The notes: generated from the sequence alone by a model not told the origin. A DNA stretch of 64,000 nucleotides from Pseudobacteroides sp. (GCF_036567765.1 NZ_DATCTU010000081.1:142360-206359); one strand, 5' to 3'; shown: positions 48,802-58,299, counted from the stretch's first letter. Program-made: numbers and translations.

Positions 48802-49692
48802 TTAATTAATCCTTTTTGCAATGTAAAGAGCAATGTCCTTGAGGAATTCAGCCTCTGTACCGAAACAATCAATCGCACCTACAGCTTCATTTGTTACATC
48901 TTCCAGAATTTTCTTTGCACCGTCCAAACCATATGCAGTAGTATAGGTAGTTTTGTCATTGGAAACATCACTACCGCTGTTTTTACCTAAAGTAGACAGA
49001 TCACCTTCAACATCAAGGATATCATCCTTGATCTGGAAAGCCATACCAATTTTTTCTGCAAAGGTTGAAAGGCTTGATATTTGAGAATCGTCAGCTCCGC
49101 AAATAATTGCAGATGAAACAACAGGAGCCTTTATCATGGCACCGGTCTTGCATTTATGCATATAAGAAAGGGTTTCCAGCGGAACCTTTTTACCTTCAGA
49201 CTGGAGATCCACTACCTGTCCACCGATCATTCCTTTAACACCTGATGATTTTGCAATAAACCCCATGGCCTTTACCCTCATAAGCATGTTATGAGTACTT
49301 TTTAAGATATCTTCTATCATCACCTCAAAGGCATAATTAAGAAGGGCATCTCCTGCAAGAATTGCCAAACCTTCGCCATATACCTTATGGTTTGTAAGCA
49401 TTCCCCTTCTGTAATCGTCGTTATCCATGGAAGGAAGATCATCATGAATAAGTGAGTATGTATGAATCATTTCAATGGCACAGGCAAATGAAATTACTTC
49501 ACTGAAGTCTTTTTTGAAGAGATCGCACACTGCTAATGACAGTACTGGCCTAATTCTTTTTCCCCCAGCCATTAAGCTGTACCTCATAGCTTCATAACAC
49601 GTTTTTTCCGGTGTATTCATTACTACTAAAACCTTCTCTAGTGCTTCATTTATATAATCAAGATAAAGCTCATACCTTTTATTAAACTCCAT
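48802..49692 (-). CDS. ispA: Polyprenyl (farnesyl/geranyl) diphosphate synthase
   Basis: This all-helical prenyltransferase makes FPP or GPP from IPP and DMAPP. The protein has 296 residues. The first Asp-rich motif is SLIHDDLPSMDNDDYRRG, with the DDxxxxD spacing of bacterial FPP synthases; the second is IKDDILD. GGKRIRP and the GxK allylic region are present. ATG 49692 follows GGAGGAG; the frame opens earlier, at a TTG overlapping the xseB end. It sits in the conserved xseA-xseB-ispA-dxs order. Confidence 0.95.
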   Translation of the reverse strand: MEFNKRYELYLDYINEALEKVLVVMNTPEKTCYEAMRYSLMAGGKRIRPVLSLAVCDLFKKDFSEVISFACAIEMIHTYSLIHDDLPSMDNDDYRRGMLTNHKVYGEGLAILAGDALLNYAFEVMIEDILKSTHNMLMRVKAMGFIAKSSGVKGMIGGQVVDLQSEGKKVPLETLSYMHKCKTGAMIKAPVVSSAIICGADDSQISSLSTFAEKIGMAFQIKDDILDVEGDLSTLGKNSGSDVSNDKTTYTTAYGLDGAKKILEDVTNEAVGAIDCFGTEAEFLKDIALYIAKRIN

Positions 49693-49711
49693 TGTCCTGC
49701 TCCTCCAAAAT

Positions 49712-49936
49712 TTATTCAACCAAAAAGTCTTTTTCTGTTATTTCGCCCTTTTCATTCTCCAAAAGAATAGTTATCTTCTTTTCCATCTCATCCAGCTTTT
49801 TATTACAATGTTTGGTTAACTCTATACCATTCTGAAAAGCTTCAAGGGATTCTTCAAGAGAAAGCTCTCCCCTTTCAAGCATTCTTACTATTGCCTCCAG
49901 CTCTAATATGGCTTCTTCATAGCTCTTACCTTCCAT
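49712..49936 (-). CDS. xseB: Exodeoxyribonuclease VII small subunit
   Basis: This helical subunit of 74 residues binds XseA and regulates the single-strand nuclease ExoVII. The family core is SYEEAILELEAIVRMLERGELSLEESL followed by a coiled tail. ATG 49936 is preferred: it gives the usual length, while a TTG eight codons earlier has no ribosome binding site. It lies 65 bases after xseA and 19 bases before the chosen ispA start. Confidence 0.94.
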   Translation of the reverse strand: MEGKSYEEAILELEAIVRMLERGELSLEESLEAFQNGIELTKHCNKKLDEMEKKITILLENEKGEITEKDFLVE

Positions 49937-50001
49937 ACTCCGATTAATCCCCTTCCTCAATAATGACTAGAAAATAACTTCCTATAATCTTGATCAATCC
50001 C

Positions 50002-51192
50002 TTATTTTACAATACAACCCACTGTACCATCTCTTAAGTTTATTTCCAATTCTGTCCCATTGTAAACATCATTTACCGACTGTATTACTTTTCCACTTTC
50101 TTTGTCCTTAACAATGCTGTAGCCTCTTGCCATAATTGTAAGTGGACTTAATGCATCAAGCTTTCCAGCTAATACCGCAAATCTGGTTTTATATGTTGAG
50201 AAGTTCATTTGTAAGGCTCTTATAAGACTCTTTTGAAGAATATCCAATCTCATTCTTTCCTGATATACCCTGTCAAATGGCTGCTTAAATGCAGCACTTT
50301 CAGTAAGACGCAGAAGCCTGCTTTTTTGAACAACAAGATTCTTGTTTAATGAGCTTGCCAACCTGTATATCAGATTATTCAAACCGTTTTTCAGTGCAAC
50401 CTTTTCAGGAACTACTATTTCTGCAGCAGCTGAAGGTGTAGGGGCCCTCAAATCTGCAACAAAGTCCGATATGGTATAATCTGTTTCGTGCCCAATAGCG
50501 GAAACAACAGGTATTTCAGATTTGAATATGCTTCTTGCAACAATTTCCTCGTTAAATGCCCATAATTCCTCTAGAGATCCGCCGCCGCGGGCCAATATTA
50601 AAACATCCACACAGCAAAGCTTATTAAACCTGTCAATTGCCCTGGAAATTTGTTTTGCCGCACCTTCCCCCTGGACCGCAACAGGGCATACCTTTATATT
50701 AATATTCGGGTATCTTCTGCCTATTATGTTTATTATATCCCGCAGCACTGCACCTGTTGATGATGTAACAACCCCAACAGCCCTCGGCAAAAGCGGCAGC
50801 GGCTTTTTATATATGTGATCAAAAAGGCCTTCCCTCTCAAGCTTTTGCTTTAGCTGTTCAAAGGCAAGATGAAGGGCTCCGATTCCATCAGGCTGCATGG
50901 ACTCAACATAGAGCTGGTACTGCCCATCTCTTTCAAAAACCGAAATATAGCCTCCTATGATTACCCTCATACCATTTTCGGGATTAAATTTCAATTCACT
51001 GTTGTAGGTTCTGAACATAACACACTTTATAAGGCTGGTTTCATCCTTTAATGTGAAATACATATGCCCTGAATAGTGGTTCTTATAGTTGGAAATCTCC
51101 CCCCTGACCAAAAATCCGGAGAGTAATATGTCTTTAGTTATTATATTTTTTAAATACCTATTAATCTCAGAAACCGTGAGAATCTGACGCAT
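50002..51192 (-). CDS. xseA: Exodeoxyribonuclease VII large subunit
   Basis: This catalytic subunit of ExoVII degrades single-stranded DNA. The protein has 396 residues: an N-terminal OB-fold (VSEINRYLKNIITKDILL, VRGEISNYKNHYSGHMYFTLKDE), the nuclease core (ARGGGSLEELWAFNEE, SAIGHETDYTISDFVADLRAPTPSAAAE), a coiled coil and a small C-terminal domain. ATG 51192 follows GGAGG; six extra codons upstream overlap that site. It follows nusB by 71 bases. Confidence 0.96.
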   Translation of the reverse strand: MRQILTVSEINRYLKNIITKDILLSGFLVRGEISNYKNHYSGHMYFTLKDETSLIKCVMFRTYNSELKFNPENGMRVIIGGYISVFERDGQYQLYVESMQPDGIGALHLAFEQLKQKLEREGLFDHIYKKPLPLLPRAVGVVTSSTGAVLRDIINIIGRRYPNINIKVCPVAVQGEGAAKQISRAIDRFNKLCCVDVLILARGGGSLEELWAFNEEIVARSIFKSEIPVVSAIGHETDYTISDFVADLRAPTPSAAAEIVVPEKVALKNGLNNLIYRLASSLNKNLVVQKSRLLRLTESAAFKQPFDRVYQERMRLDILQKSLIRALQMNFSTYKTRFAVLAGKLDALSPLTIMARGYSIVKDKESGKVIQSVNDVYNGTELEINLRDGTVGCIVK

Positions 51193-51263
51193 AAAACCTC
51201 CATACTGCAAATTAACACACTACCTAAGAATATGGTATGTGTGTTAATATACTTTAAAATATA

Positions 51264-51689
51264 CTATTCATTAGATCCATCTACGGGTACAGGAAATGTC
51301 TTGGATACTTTGCCTAGGATACCGTTAACAAATGAGCCTGCATCCTCTGTGCTGTATTTCTTTGCCAATTCTACAGCTTCATTTATGGAAACATTAAAGG
51401 GTATATCTTCCCTAAAGCATACTTCGTAAATACTTAGCCTTAATATTGATAAGTCAACCTTTGAAATTCTATTAATTTTCCAGCCCTTAGCATGCTTTTC
51501 TATAAGCTCGTCAATCTCCTGAATCTTACTATGGACACCATCTAGGACTTGGTTAACATATACCTTGTCATTATCAGTTAATTTCTCTTCTTCCAAAACG
51601 TACTGTATCTGCTGCTCTTTATCATCCCTCTGTATTTCCAACTGGTATAAGAGCTTCATTGCAGTTTCGCGGGCTGCTCTACGTCCCAT
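51264..51689 (-). CDS. nusB: Transcription antitermination factor NusB
   Basis: NusB forms with NusE (ribosomal protein S10) part of the complex that prevents premature termination in rRNA operons. The protein has 141 residues. Landmarks: GRRAARETAMKLLYQLEI at the start and NVSINEAVELAKKYSTEDAGSFVNGILGKV at the end. TTGGAGG precedes the ATG. The gene lies between DUF2273 and xseA. Confidence 0.96.
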   Translation of the reverse strand: MGRRAARETAMKLLYQLEIQRDDKEQQIQYVLEEEKLTDNDKVYVNQVLDGVHSKIQEIDELIEKHAKGWKINRISKVDLSILRLSIYEVCFREDIPFNVSINEAVELAKKYSTEDAGSFVNGILGKVSKTFPVPVDGSNE

Positions 51690-51786
51690 TAAATATTACC
51701 TCCAAACAAGCTTTACGTATGCCAAATTATTAACCTTAAGTAGATAAGCTTTTTATTTAAATTCGTTAAATAGTTTAGCCAAATCA

Positions 51787-52017
51787 TCATCTTATAGTCC
51801 CTGGTGGAAAAATCTTGTCCAGGAGCTTTCTCAAATAATCTTTGTCAACACTAATAACCTTACCAATATAATACCCCACTGCCATACAAATTACAATAAA
51901 AATAAACTTTAACAACCCAATCATAAGAACAGAAATTGCAATTAAAAGCCCTATTATTGCCCCATTTACTTCACCTTTGTGAGATTTATAAAAACTGTAT
52001 ATTGTGTCCTTATTCAT
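51787..52017 (-). CDS. DUF2273 small membrane protein
   Basis: This 76-residue protein has two closely spaced hydrophobic segments (GAIIGLLIAISVLMIGLLKFIFIV and CMAVGYYIGKVI) and a basic tail. DUF2273 proteins usually stand beside AmaP and Asp23 and are thought to belong to the envelope-stress complex that anchors Asp23. ATG 52017 follows GGAGG; the frame also opens at a TTG overlapping that site. It follows amaP by 17 bases. Confidence 0.85.
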   Translation of the reverse strand: MNKDTIYSFYKSHKGEVNGAIIGLLIAISVLMIGLLKFIFIVICMAVGYYIGKVISVDKDYLRKLLDKIFPPGTIR

Positions 52018-52034
52018 ATAGTCAGCCTCCAAGG

Positions 52035-52589
52035 TTATTCCACCCTATTTTTATTATATCCAACAAATATATTGTCAACTACCACCTTTACCTCAAGTAC
52101 CCTTATGCCGGATGTGTCTTCTATGGTTTTTTTAACCTTGACCTGTATATCCTCAGAGAGGATGGGTATGTTAACATCAGCCAATACAATAGCTTTTATT
52201 ATGACAGTAACACCTTCCACGCCTTTATATACATGAGCCTTAGCTTCCTTGATACCGGAAAGCCTTTTTGTGGCAGCAAGTGCAATACTTTCGATAGAAT
52301 TTAATGAAACCTTAATCTCCCCTATTTCGGTTTTCTTGCTAACAGTTCTTTTATCTGTATCATCGCTTGTGCCTGATAACAACAGTATAACGGTTATTGC
52401 AAGGATGGCCAACCCTCCGAAAAACACAACAAACTGGAATATATTATTACCAAGAAGGTTGGAGGATATATATGTTGAAATGCTTTCAAAGGAGTCAGGC
52501 ATAACTATTAATAGCATAATTGCCATTGTAAAAATAATAATAAATACAAAATACACACCTAATATAGCCCGTTTTAATGTACTGTTCAT
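52035..52589 (-). CDS. amaP: Alkaline-shock membrane anchor protein AmaP
   Basis: This 184-residue membrane protein has two transmembrane helices (about 8-30 and 50-72) and a cytosolic Asp23-like beta domain (about 90-180; GEIKVSLNSIESIALAATK). AmaP recruits Asp23 to the membrane. GGAGG precedes the ATG. It lies between the Asp23 gene, with a hairpin between them, and DUF2273. Family membership rests on the helical pair plus the Asp23-like tail and the context. Confidence 0.88.
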   Translation of the reverse strand: MNSTLKRAILGVYFVFIIIFTMAIMLLIVMPDSFESISTYISSNLLGNNIFQFVVFFGGLAILAITVILLLSGTSDDTDKRTVSKKTEIGEIKVSLNSIESIALAATKRLSGIKEAKAHVYKGVEGVTVIIKAIVLADVNIPILSEDIQVKVKKTIEDTSGIRVLEVKVVVDNIFVGYNKNRVE

Positions 52590-52671
52590 ACTTTTGCCTC
52601 CTCTTTTGTTATGGGTATTATGACAATGGTAGTTTTTATATATATTTCATTATAGTTTAAATCTTTAAAAA

Positions 52672-52694
52672 AATAAACCCTAAATGGGGTTATT
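52672..52694 (-). terminator. Hairpin between the asp23-like gene and amaP
   Basis: On the minus strand AATAACCCC pairs with GGGTTTATT (one bulge) and TTTTTT follows. It probably ends or attenuates the spoIIIA-asp23 transcript before amaP. Confidence 0.55.
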
Positions 52695-52706
52695 ATTACA
52701 TCTGAG

Positions 52707-53102
52707 TTATTTTGTTTCATTTATGGTGCCATTTTTATTTTCGGTATCAAAATTGACACCCTGTATATGAATATTAACTTCAACTACATTTAACCCTGTC
52801 ATTGTCTCTACTGTTTTCTTTACTCTTTCTTGTATATCCCATGACACATCAGGTATCCTGCAGCCGTAGTCAATAATTATATATAGATCTATTGCTGCCT
52901 GTTTTTCTCCAACTTCAACCTTGACACCCTTCGAGAGGCTCTTTCTTCCTAACATTTCAACAATTTCTCCCGCAATGCCGCCGCTCATCCCCGCAACACC
53001 CGGTACTTCCATAGCTGCAATCCCTGCAATTATGGCAACAACCTCATCAGTGACCTTGACTGTACCTAGATCACTTAAAAGCTCATGATTGATTTCCTCC
53101 AT
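52707..53102 (-). CDS. Asp23/Gls24-family envelope stress protein
   Basis: This 131-residue cytosolic protein of the Asp23 family has the usual VKVTDEVVAIIAGIAAMEVPGVAGM start and the VDLYIIIDYGCRIPDV strand. Family members sit under the membrane and respond to alkaline or envelope stress. It follows spoIIIAH by about 100 bases and precedes amaP. In Clostridia this gene between spoIIIAH and nusB is conserved. Confidence 0.92.
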   Translation of the reverse strand: MEEINHELLSDLGTVKVTDEVVAIIAGIAAMEVPGVAGMSGGIAGEIVEMLGRKSLSKGVKVEVGEKQAAIDLYIIIDYGCRIPDVSWDIQERVKKTVETMTGLNVVEVNIHIQGVNFDTENKNGTINETK

Positions 53103-53205
53103 TAAAAACCCTCCCCGTCCGGAGAATGTAACACTTAAACACTCTTTGTCAGGAGTTAATTATATCATTATATATAAGTATTAGCAATATTAGGAGGATC
53201 AATGC

Positions 53206-53886
53206 CTAAAATATATTTTTTATTCTTATTTTATCTATTTCCAAGTTTGCTTGTCTTGACACAACATCATATATCTGTGCTGTCTGAGCTGATGAAAGGT
53301 TTGGTGCTTTGACCACAATGTCTACACTGCCGTCATCTGCAAAGAAAGCTATTGCATCACTAATTCCATTTTTCTTTATCAGATTTTCAATTCTCATTTC
53401 TCTATCGGAATTTTCCGCCATCCTGGTTGCTTTCTCTAAAGCTTTATTTCTAACATCTTTTGATGATGCAGGATCTTGCGCTATAGCTTTTAATGTTTCA
53501 TCACTTTTGCCCCTGCTCACTTCCTTATCAAGCTTTGCCTGTGCAAAAAAGTCATTTGCCTCTTTTGAAGCATCCAAATTTTCACTTGTCTTTCTGTCAG
53601 ATGTATCACTACCTTTTGTTTTATCCTTATCGTTTAATTTATCTTTGCTCTCATCTTTGTTTTTTACATCCTTGCTGTCTTCTTTTTTATCCTTATTGTT
53701 ATCTGCTTCTTTATCATCAGCTGAAACAGTATAATCGCTATCGACGTAAACAGCTTCGCCAAGTCTTGAATTATCGTTATTTACCGAGGTACTGCCTTTT
53801 TTATAACTGTACTGAAGATATCCTGCAACCACCAACATTAAAACTAAAGATAGTACAACAATTTGTTTTCTTTTAAATACCATCAT
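53206..53886 (-). CDS. spoIIIAH: Stage III sporulation protein AH
   Basis: SpoIIIAH spans the outer forespore membrane and pairs with SpoIIQ to form the feeding channel between mother cell and forespore. The protein has 226 residues: one transmembrane helix (RKQIVVLSLVLMLVVAGYLQY), a charged Asp/Lys-rich spacer (about 50-105), and a ring-forming YscJ/FliF-like domain (about 110-226). GGGGG lies upstream of two consecutive ATGs (53886 and 53883). It is the last spoIIIA gene. Confidence 0.95.
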   Translation of the reverse strand: MMVFKRKQIVVLSLVLMLVVAGYLQYSYKKGSTSVNNDNSRLGEAVYVDSDYTVSADDKEADNNKDKKEDSKDVKNKDESKDKLNDKDKTKGSDTSDRKTSENLDASKEANDFFAQAKLDKEVSRGKSDETLKAIAQDPASSKDVRNKALEKATRMAENSDREMRIENLIKKNGISDAIAFFADDGSVDIVVKAPNLSSAQTAQIYDVVSRQANLEIDKIRIKNIF

Positions 53887-54014
53887 ACTAAATCCCCCTT
53901 TTAAATATTTTTAATTAACATATTCATGTCTCATTTATACTTGTCATCTAATTTATATTCATATACGAACAAATTTATAATAAAAAATTATTTAATCATT
54001 ATTTTTTTCAATCA

Positions 54015-54629
54015 TTACTTAGCATAACCAGCTCCGCTTTCTAGCACCTCAACCCTGTGAACAGGAACATCCAAAAGAACCTGTACTGCTCTTACAAGTC
54101 TTTCCTTAACCTCCGGGTCTGAGGCACCATCTGCAATCACCACTACACCTTTGACTTCAGGAAGCAATTCCTTTAAAACTATAGGTTTTTTACTGTTACC
54201 CTGGCTTTCTTCATAAGCCAATTTGTCTTCATTGTCGTTTTGCTTTATGCTTCTTACCCCTCCACCTGAATCTTTTTCCTGGGTGTCACTTTCATTCCTC
54301 TTTTTGTCATATGCTGGTACGATCTCTTTTCCTGATACATATGTCACCATCACATGCACCTTTCCTGCTCCCTTTACCTTCATTAGCAGCTCTTCAAGCT
54401 TCTTTTCATTAAAGTCATTTTCTGATGGCTCTACCTTTGCAGATGCCGCCTGGGTTTTAATAGTGGTCTCATTTAGCGATTCTTTTTTAGTTTCACTCTT
54501 TTTGAACAGTGATCCTCCTGCCACTATGGCAATTATTCCTATTATAATAACTATTACTGAGTTTTCTATTATTTTCTTTTTGTTTTTATTTTGAAACAGC
54601 TTTTCCAATAATTCTTTAATCCCTATCAT
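54015..54629 (-). CDS. spoIIIAG: Stage III sporulation protein AG
   Basis: This ring component of the mother-cell to forespore channel has about 204 residues: one transmembrane helix (IENSVIVIIIGIIAIVAGG), a polar stretch, and a C-terminal domain ending DVPVHRVEVLESG. ATG 54629 is chosen because GGGAG precedes it and it lies 28 bases after the spoIIIAF stop. The frame is open to a GTG at 54689, which would overlap spoIIIAF. It lies between spoIIIAF and spoIIIAH as expected. Confidence 0.93.
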   Translation of the reverse strand: MIGIKELLEKLFQNKNKKKIIENSVIVIIIGIIAIVAGGSLFKKSETKKESLNETTIKTQAASAKVEPSENDFNEKKLEELLMKVKGAGKVHVMVTYVSGKEIVPAYDKKRNESDTQEKDSGGGVRSIKQNDNEDKLAYEESQGNSKKPIVLKELLPEVKGVVVIADGASDPEVKERLVRAVQVLLDVPVHRVEVLESGAGYAK

Positions 54630-54657
54630 ACTCTTCTCCCATTCATCCTTTTGTAAA

Positions 54658-55386
54658 TTATCTTTGGGCTTTTGTTCCTTCGCTGCCACATGTTATTATA
54701 ATGTTTTCTTCTTCCACCCCCAAAAGCTCATTTATTTTCTTTTTCAATTGGGCATTAAGCCTATTGTCTATTTTACTGCCTTCAATATTCTTGCTGTCTA
54801 CACTCTGGCTTTCCACATTGTTTTCATATTCTGTTTTGCTCTTGCTAATCTGATGGGCATTGCTTATCCAAATCCCACTTCCAGGGCCAACTTGGATTTT
54901 TTCTACCTTTGGTATCATCTTTATTTCAGTATTGCTTTCCTCTCGGCTTTTTTTTAAATTGAGACTCATGTATACTCTTTTAATCTCTCCATATTTTTCC
55001 GAGCTCGAGTCTTCATCAACTGTCACATCTGCCTTGACAGATTCTATCTCTTCATTTTGTTTTATATAACTCTCCAACTGGGTTATAATTTTTTGTCTAT
55101 ACACCTCAATTATTTGCTTTGATTGATTTTTACTAAGTAATTTACTCTTTTGATCAATATCTATCTTGTTAATGTTTACAGTCTCCGAAAACTCCAGACC
55201 TTTTAAGTCTTGTTCCTTTTGGATAAACTTCAAAAAAGGAGTTATAAGGGTGATCATGATAAGAAAACCCGAAATGAGATTTATGTACTTCTTCATTTTG
55301 CCTGAAGGAACGAGTATCTCCAATAGAACAATAAATATAACCAAAGTTACTATATTAATAGTCCATCCTCTTAAAAATTCAATCAT
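54658..55386 (-). CDS. spoIIIAF: Stage III sporulation protein AF
   Basis: This 242-residue membrane protein has two N-terminal transmembrane helices (TINIVTLVIFIVLLEILV and INLISGFLIMITLITPFL) and a cytosolic or intermembrane domain with a family-like end (KINELLGVEEENIIIT). It is longer than the Bacillus protein, with a polar insertion around 165-215. ATG 55386 follows GGAGGAG; a TTG four codons earlier overlaps that site. It is 15 bases after spoIIIAE. Confidence 0.92.
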   Translation of the reverse strand: MIEFLRGWTINIVTLVIFIVLLEILVPSGKMKKYINLISGFLIMITLITPFLKFIQKEQDLKGLEFSETVNINKIDIDQKSKLLSKNQSKQIIEVYRQKIITQLESYIKQNEEIESVKADVTVDEDSSSEKYGEIKRVYMSLNLKKSREESNTEIKMIPKVEKIQVGPGSGIWISNAHQISKSKTEYENNVESQSVDSKNIEGSKIDNRLNAQLKKKINELLGVEEENIIITCGSEGTKAQR

Positions 55387-55401
55387 ATACTCCTCCAAAA
55401 C

Positions 55402-56631
55402 TCATCTTATTGCTGTTGAAATACTGCTCGATGCAATTATTGCAGTCACTGCTATCAAAAACATAAATGCCACACAAGCTACAACACCCAAAACAAAAGT
55501 AAGAGATCCTGCAATATCATTGATACATTTGACAATTCTTTTCTCTGCTATAGGTTCAACCAAAACAGCAGTTATTTTATATAATGAAATTAAAGCAAAG
55601 ATTTTTATCAATGGCACAAGGCATATCGCTATTATTCCTATCATTACAGCTATACCTGAAGCGTTTTTTATAAGCAGGGTACAGCCTAAGACAGTATCCG
55701 CAGCATCTGCAAGGTATTTTCCGGCGACTGGTATAAATGCACCAATTGCAAACTTGGCCGTTTTGCTTGAGACACCATCTACCACAGCACCAACGGATCC
55801 CTGTATGCTGATAATTGCTATAAAAACAGTGAGTATTAACCCTAAAATAACAGTCCCTGTTTGCTTTAAAAATGCGGCCAGCTTTGAAATCTGAACCTTA
55901 TCTGAAACATTGTTTACTAATGATAATATAGTAGAAATTAAAACAAGCGGTATAAAGACATTCTTCATGATTGCTGCAGCAATTTCAACTATCATAACAA
56001 GAAGGGGCTGAAATATGCCTCCGGATGTAATATTTCCGCTTGAGACAAGCAATGTAATAAGAATCGGTATTGTTGCCTGCATAAAATCAACCATGTCATC
56101 TATTATATCTCTTCCCATAGTTAATACCGAATTTAAGCTAACAATCAATACCGAAACAATAACTATATAGCATATAAAAAAGGCTAACTCCCCGACACTC
56201 TCGCTTAAAAATGATGATTGAAGGTTTTTAAGAATAGCACACAAAACTATGAGTACAACTAGCTTTATTAAAATATCAACATTAACGTATATTTCTTTAA
56301 AAAAATAACGCAGTATGGCATTTAAAAGGCTTTTAATATTGAGGTCAAATTTGCCTTTTGCCGCATTGCTTATAAATCCTTCAGGATCATATTCCGGAAA
56401 TAGCTCCCTTATGTCGCTGTTTGAATGCGTTTGCATCTGATCCTCAATAAGGTTGGCTTCCTCCGACTTTGCCTGCTCTTCAATAAGTTTGTCTTCTTCT
56501 GTGCCTCCACTCTCCGCATATGAATTAAATGTAAAGAATGATTGCACCATAGATATGCTAATAATGATGATATAAATCAGAATTAATAATTTCCTAAGTT
56601 TTTTCGGATAAACGCATAATGTTCTCTTCAT
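55402..56631 (-). CDS. spoIIIAE: Stage III sporulation protein AE
   Basis: This polytopic membrane protein of the SpoIIIA complex has 409 residues: a signal sequence, a polar segment (about 38-85) and about seven hydrophobic helices (including LVVLIVLCAILKNL and GTVILGLILTVFIAIISIQG). AAAGAGG precedes the ATG. Unlike the usual eight-gene operon, no spoIIIAA-AD lies upstream: the next gene is dacF, after a 138-base AT-rich gap that should hold the promoter. The gene itself looks intact. Confidence 0.94.
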   Translation of the reverse strand: MKRTLCVYPKKLRKLLILIYIIIISISMVQSFFTFNSYAESGGTEEDKLIEEQAKSEEANLIEDQMQTHSNSDIRELFPEYDPEGFISNAAKGKFDLNIKSLLNAILRYFFKEIYVNVDILIKLVVLIVLCAILKNLQSSFLSESVGELAFFICYIVIVSVLIVSLNSVLTMGRDIIDDMVDFMQATIPILITLLVSSGNITSGGIFQPLLVMIVEIAAAIMKNVFIPLVLISTILSLVNNVSDKVQISKLAAFLKQTGTVILGLILTVFIAIISIQGSVGAVVDGVSSKTAKFAIGAFIPVAGKYLADAADTVLGCTLLIKNASGIAVMIGIIAICLVPLIKIFALISLYKITAVLVEPIAEKRIVKCINDIAGSLTFVLGVVACVAFMFLIAVTAIIASSSISTAIR

Positions 56632-56769
56632 AATTAGTCCTCTTTGGTATCTTCCATAATTTTAATATTATATATATATAAATATTTAGCTATGTCCCAT
56701 TTTATTACAATAATAATAAATTTTATCCCCTTGTATTTTAAAGAGTATCTTAGAAAGATTAATCACTTT

Positions 56770-57990
56770 TCATATAGCAAGCTGACTATCTGCAGAAGGA
56801 TTCATATATGAGAACCAGCTTGCTATCATATCAATCATATAATCCCAAAACCCCTTGCGAGGTACTTCATGCTTTGTTTTTACCTGCACCTTTGCGATAA
56901 TATTTCCATTTAAAGAAAAGCTTATATTTCCAATCCCTACTCCTTGACCAATAGGTGCTTCAAGTGAATCCGGTATATCCTCCACCCGTTTTAGCTTATT
57001 TAACTCCTCATCCTTCAAGGGGTACTTAATTTCCTCATTGACCGTTAATGAAACAAACTTCTTTTTTCCTTTAATGACGGATATTTTTTTAAGCTCTTCA
57101 TCTGCCTTCAATATTGTCTGCTGTTTGTAATTTTTAAAAGAATAATCCAGTATTTTTCTGCTGCTGTCAGCCCTGATAGTCCTTGTTGGACATCCAAGAA
57201 CAACAGATATCAGCTTCCAACCATCTCTGGTAGCCGAACATACAAGGCACCTTCCTGCCTGACCAGTGTATCCTGTCTTTACTCCATCTGCTCCCGGATA
57301 AAAGCCCAGCATTTCATTAGTATTATACAAGCTCCTGCCAGTAATACTTGCTGAAACAGTTTTGCATATCTTAGCAAACTCGGGATTACGCAGTGCATAT
57401 CTTGTCATTTGAGCAAGCTCGTTAGCTGTGGAATAATGGCCGTCACGATCCAGTCCATGGGGCGTTTTAAAGGAAGTATTTGTAAGATTAAGTTCCTTTG
57501 CTTTTTCATTCATCATGCCTACAAATGTTTCTACATCTCCACCAATATGCTCTGCAATTGCTATAGCAGCGTCATTACCCGAGTTGAGCATTAATCCGTA
57601 CAAAAGCTCCTTTAGTTTCAGCTTTTCTCCCTCTCTTAAATTGATACTTGAGCCTTGAATGCTTGCCGCCCTTTTGCTTATTGTGACAACATCATCAACA
57701 TTTCCATTTTCTAAAGTCACTATAGCTGTCATTATCTTTGTAGTGCTGGCAATGTATTTCCTTTGATCGGCATTTTTAGAATATAAAATTCGTCCGCTGT
57801 TAGCATCCATTACAATAGCTGCATGAGCATTAATTACCGGAACGGTGGCATCAGGGTCCTTCTGCTTGGACACAAATGCATTTATAACCGGCTGTCCTTC
57901 ATTCAAATCATCTGAATAGGAATAAGCACATATATTTACAATCATTATGAAAATTATCATTACACAAGCTTTGCATTTTAGACCAATCAC
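56770..57990 (-). CDS. dacF: D-alanyl-D-alanine carboxypeptidase, DacF type
   Basis: This serine DD-carboxypeptidase (S11 family, penicillin-binding) trims peptidoglycan stem peptides. The protein has 406 residues: a signal peptide, the SxxK motif in IASTTKIMTAI, SGN in MLNSGNDAAIAI, KTG in DGVKTGYTGQAG, and a C-terminal beta domain with an amphipathic end (FWDYMIDMIASWFSYM) for membrane attachment. The start is GTG 57990 after GGTGG. It stands where spoIIIAA-AD would be expected. A sporulation role is inferred from the DacF-type match and the neighbours. Confidence 0.92.
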   Translation of the reverse strand: MIGLKCKACVMIIFIMIVNICAYSYSDDLNEGQPVINAFVSKQKDPDATVPVINAHAAIVMDANSGRILYSKNADQRKYIASTTKIMTAIVTLENGNVDDVVTISKRAASIQGSSINLREGEKLKLKELLYGLMLNSGNDAAIAIAEHIGGDVETFVGMMNEKAKELNLTNTSFKTPHGLDRDGHYSTANELAQMTRYALRNPEFAKICKTVSASITGRSLYNTNEMLGFYPGADGVKTGYTGQAGRCLVCSATRDGWKLISVVLGCPTRTIRADSSRKILDYSFKNYKQQTILKADEELKKISVIKGKKKFVSLTVNEEIKYPLKDEELNKLKRVEDIPDSLEAPIGQGVGIGNISFSLNGNIIAKVQVKTKHEVPRKGFWDYMIDMIASWFSYMNPSADSQLAI

Positions 57991-58299
57991 TCAATCCACC
58001 TCAAATTTAAAATATTTATATCAAAATATATGAATTGAATCAGCCTAATATAATAAATTTGCTTAATTATTATTTAGAGAGTATGCTCTATAAAAATAAT
58101 CAAAAAATAATACTATAATTAAAAACCAAATGTAAGATTATTCACACTTTTAATATATAAAGTTATTAATTATCGAACTTTTGTATCAAATTATTACCAT
58201 AATACGTTAAGGAATTGTTTTTAATCTCGACCAAAACTTACTACTTATAATCTAATGTTTTTTAGACACAATAAGAGTATACAAGGGAGGTGATACGAA
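57991..58299. other. Divergent promoter region between dacF and the SASP gene
   Basis: 309 AT-rich bases without a gene. Sporulation promoters (sigma-F/G) are expected for the SASP gene. CTTACTA (58237-58243) only partly matches a sigma-G -10, and I find no well-spaced -35, so I do not call it. AAGGGAGGTG lies directly before the SASP start. Confidence 0.4.

Noticed and set aside
53309..53876. Long plus-strand frames over spoIIIAH
   Set aside because: They are shadows of the Asp/Lys-rich spacer in spoIIIAH; no start signals and low-complexity translation.
58212..58243. Sigma-G promoter for the SASP gene
   Set aside because: A partial -10 (CTTACTA) exists but the candidate -35 spacing is 20 bases, too long to trust.
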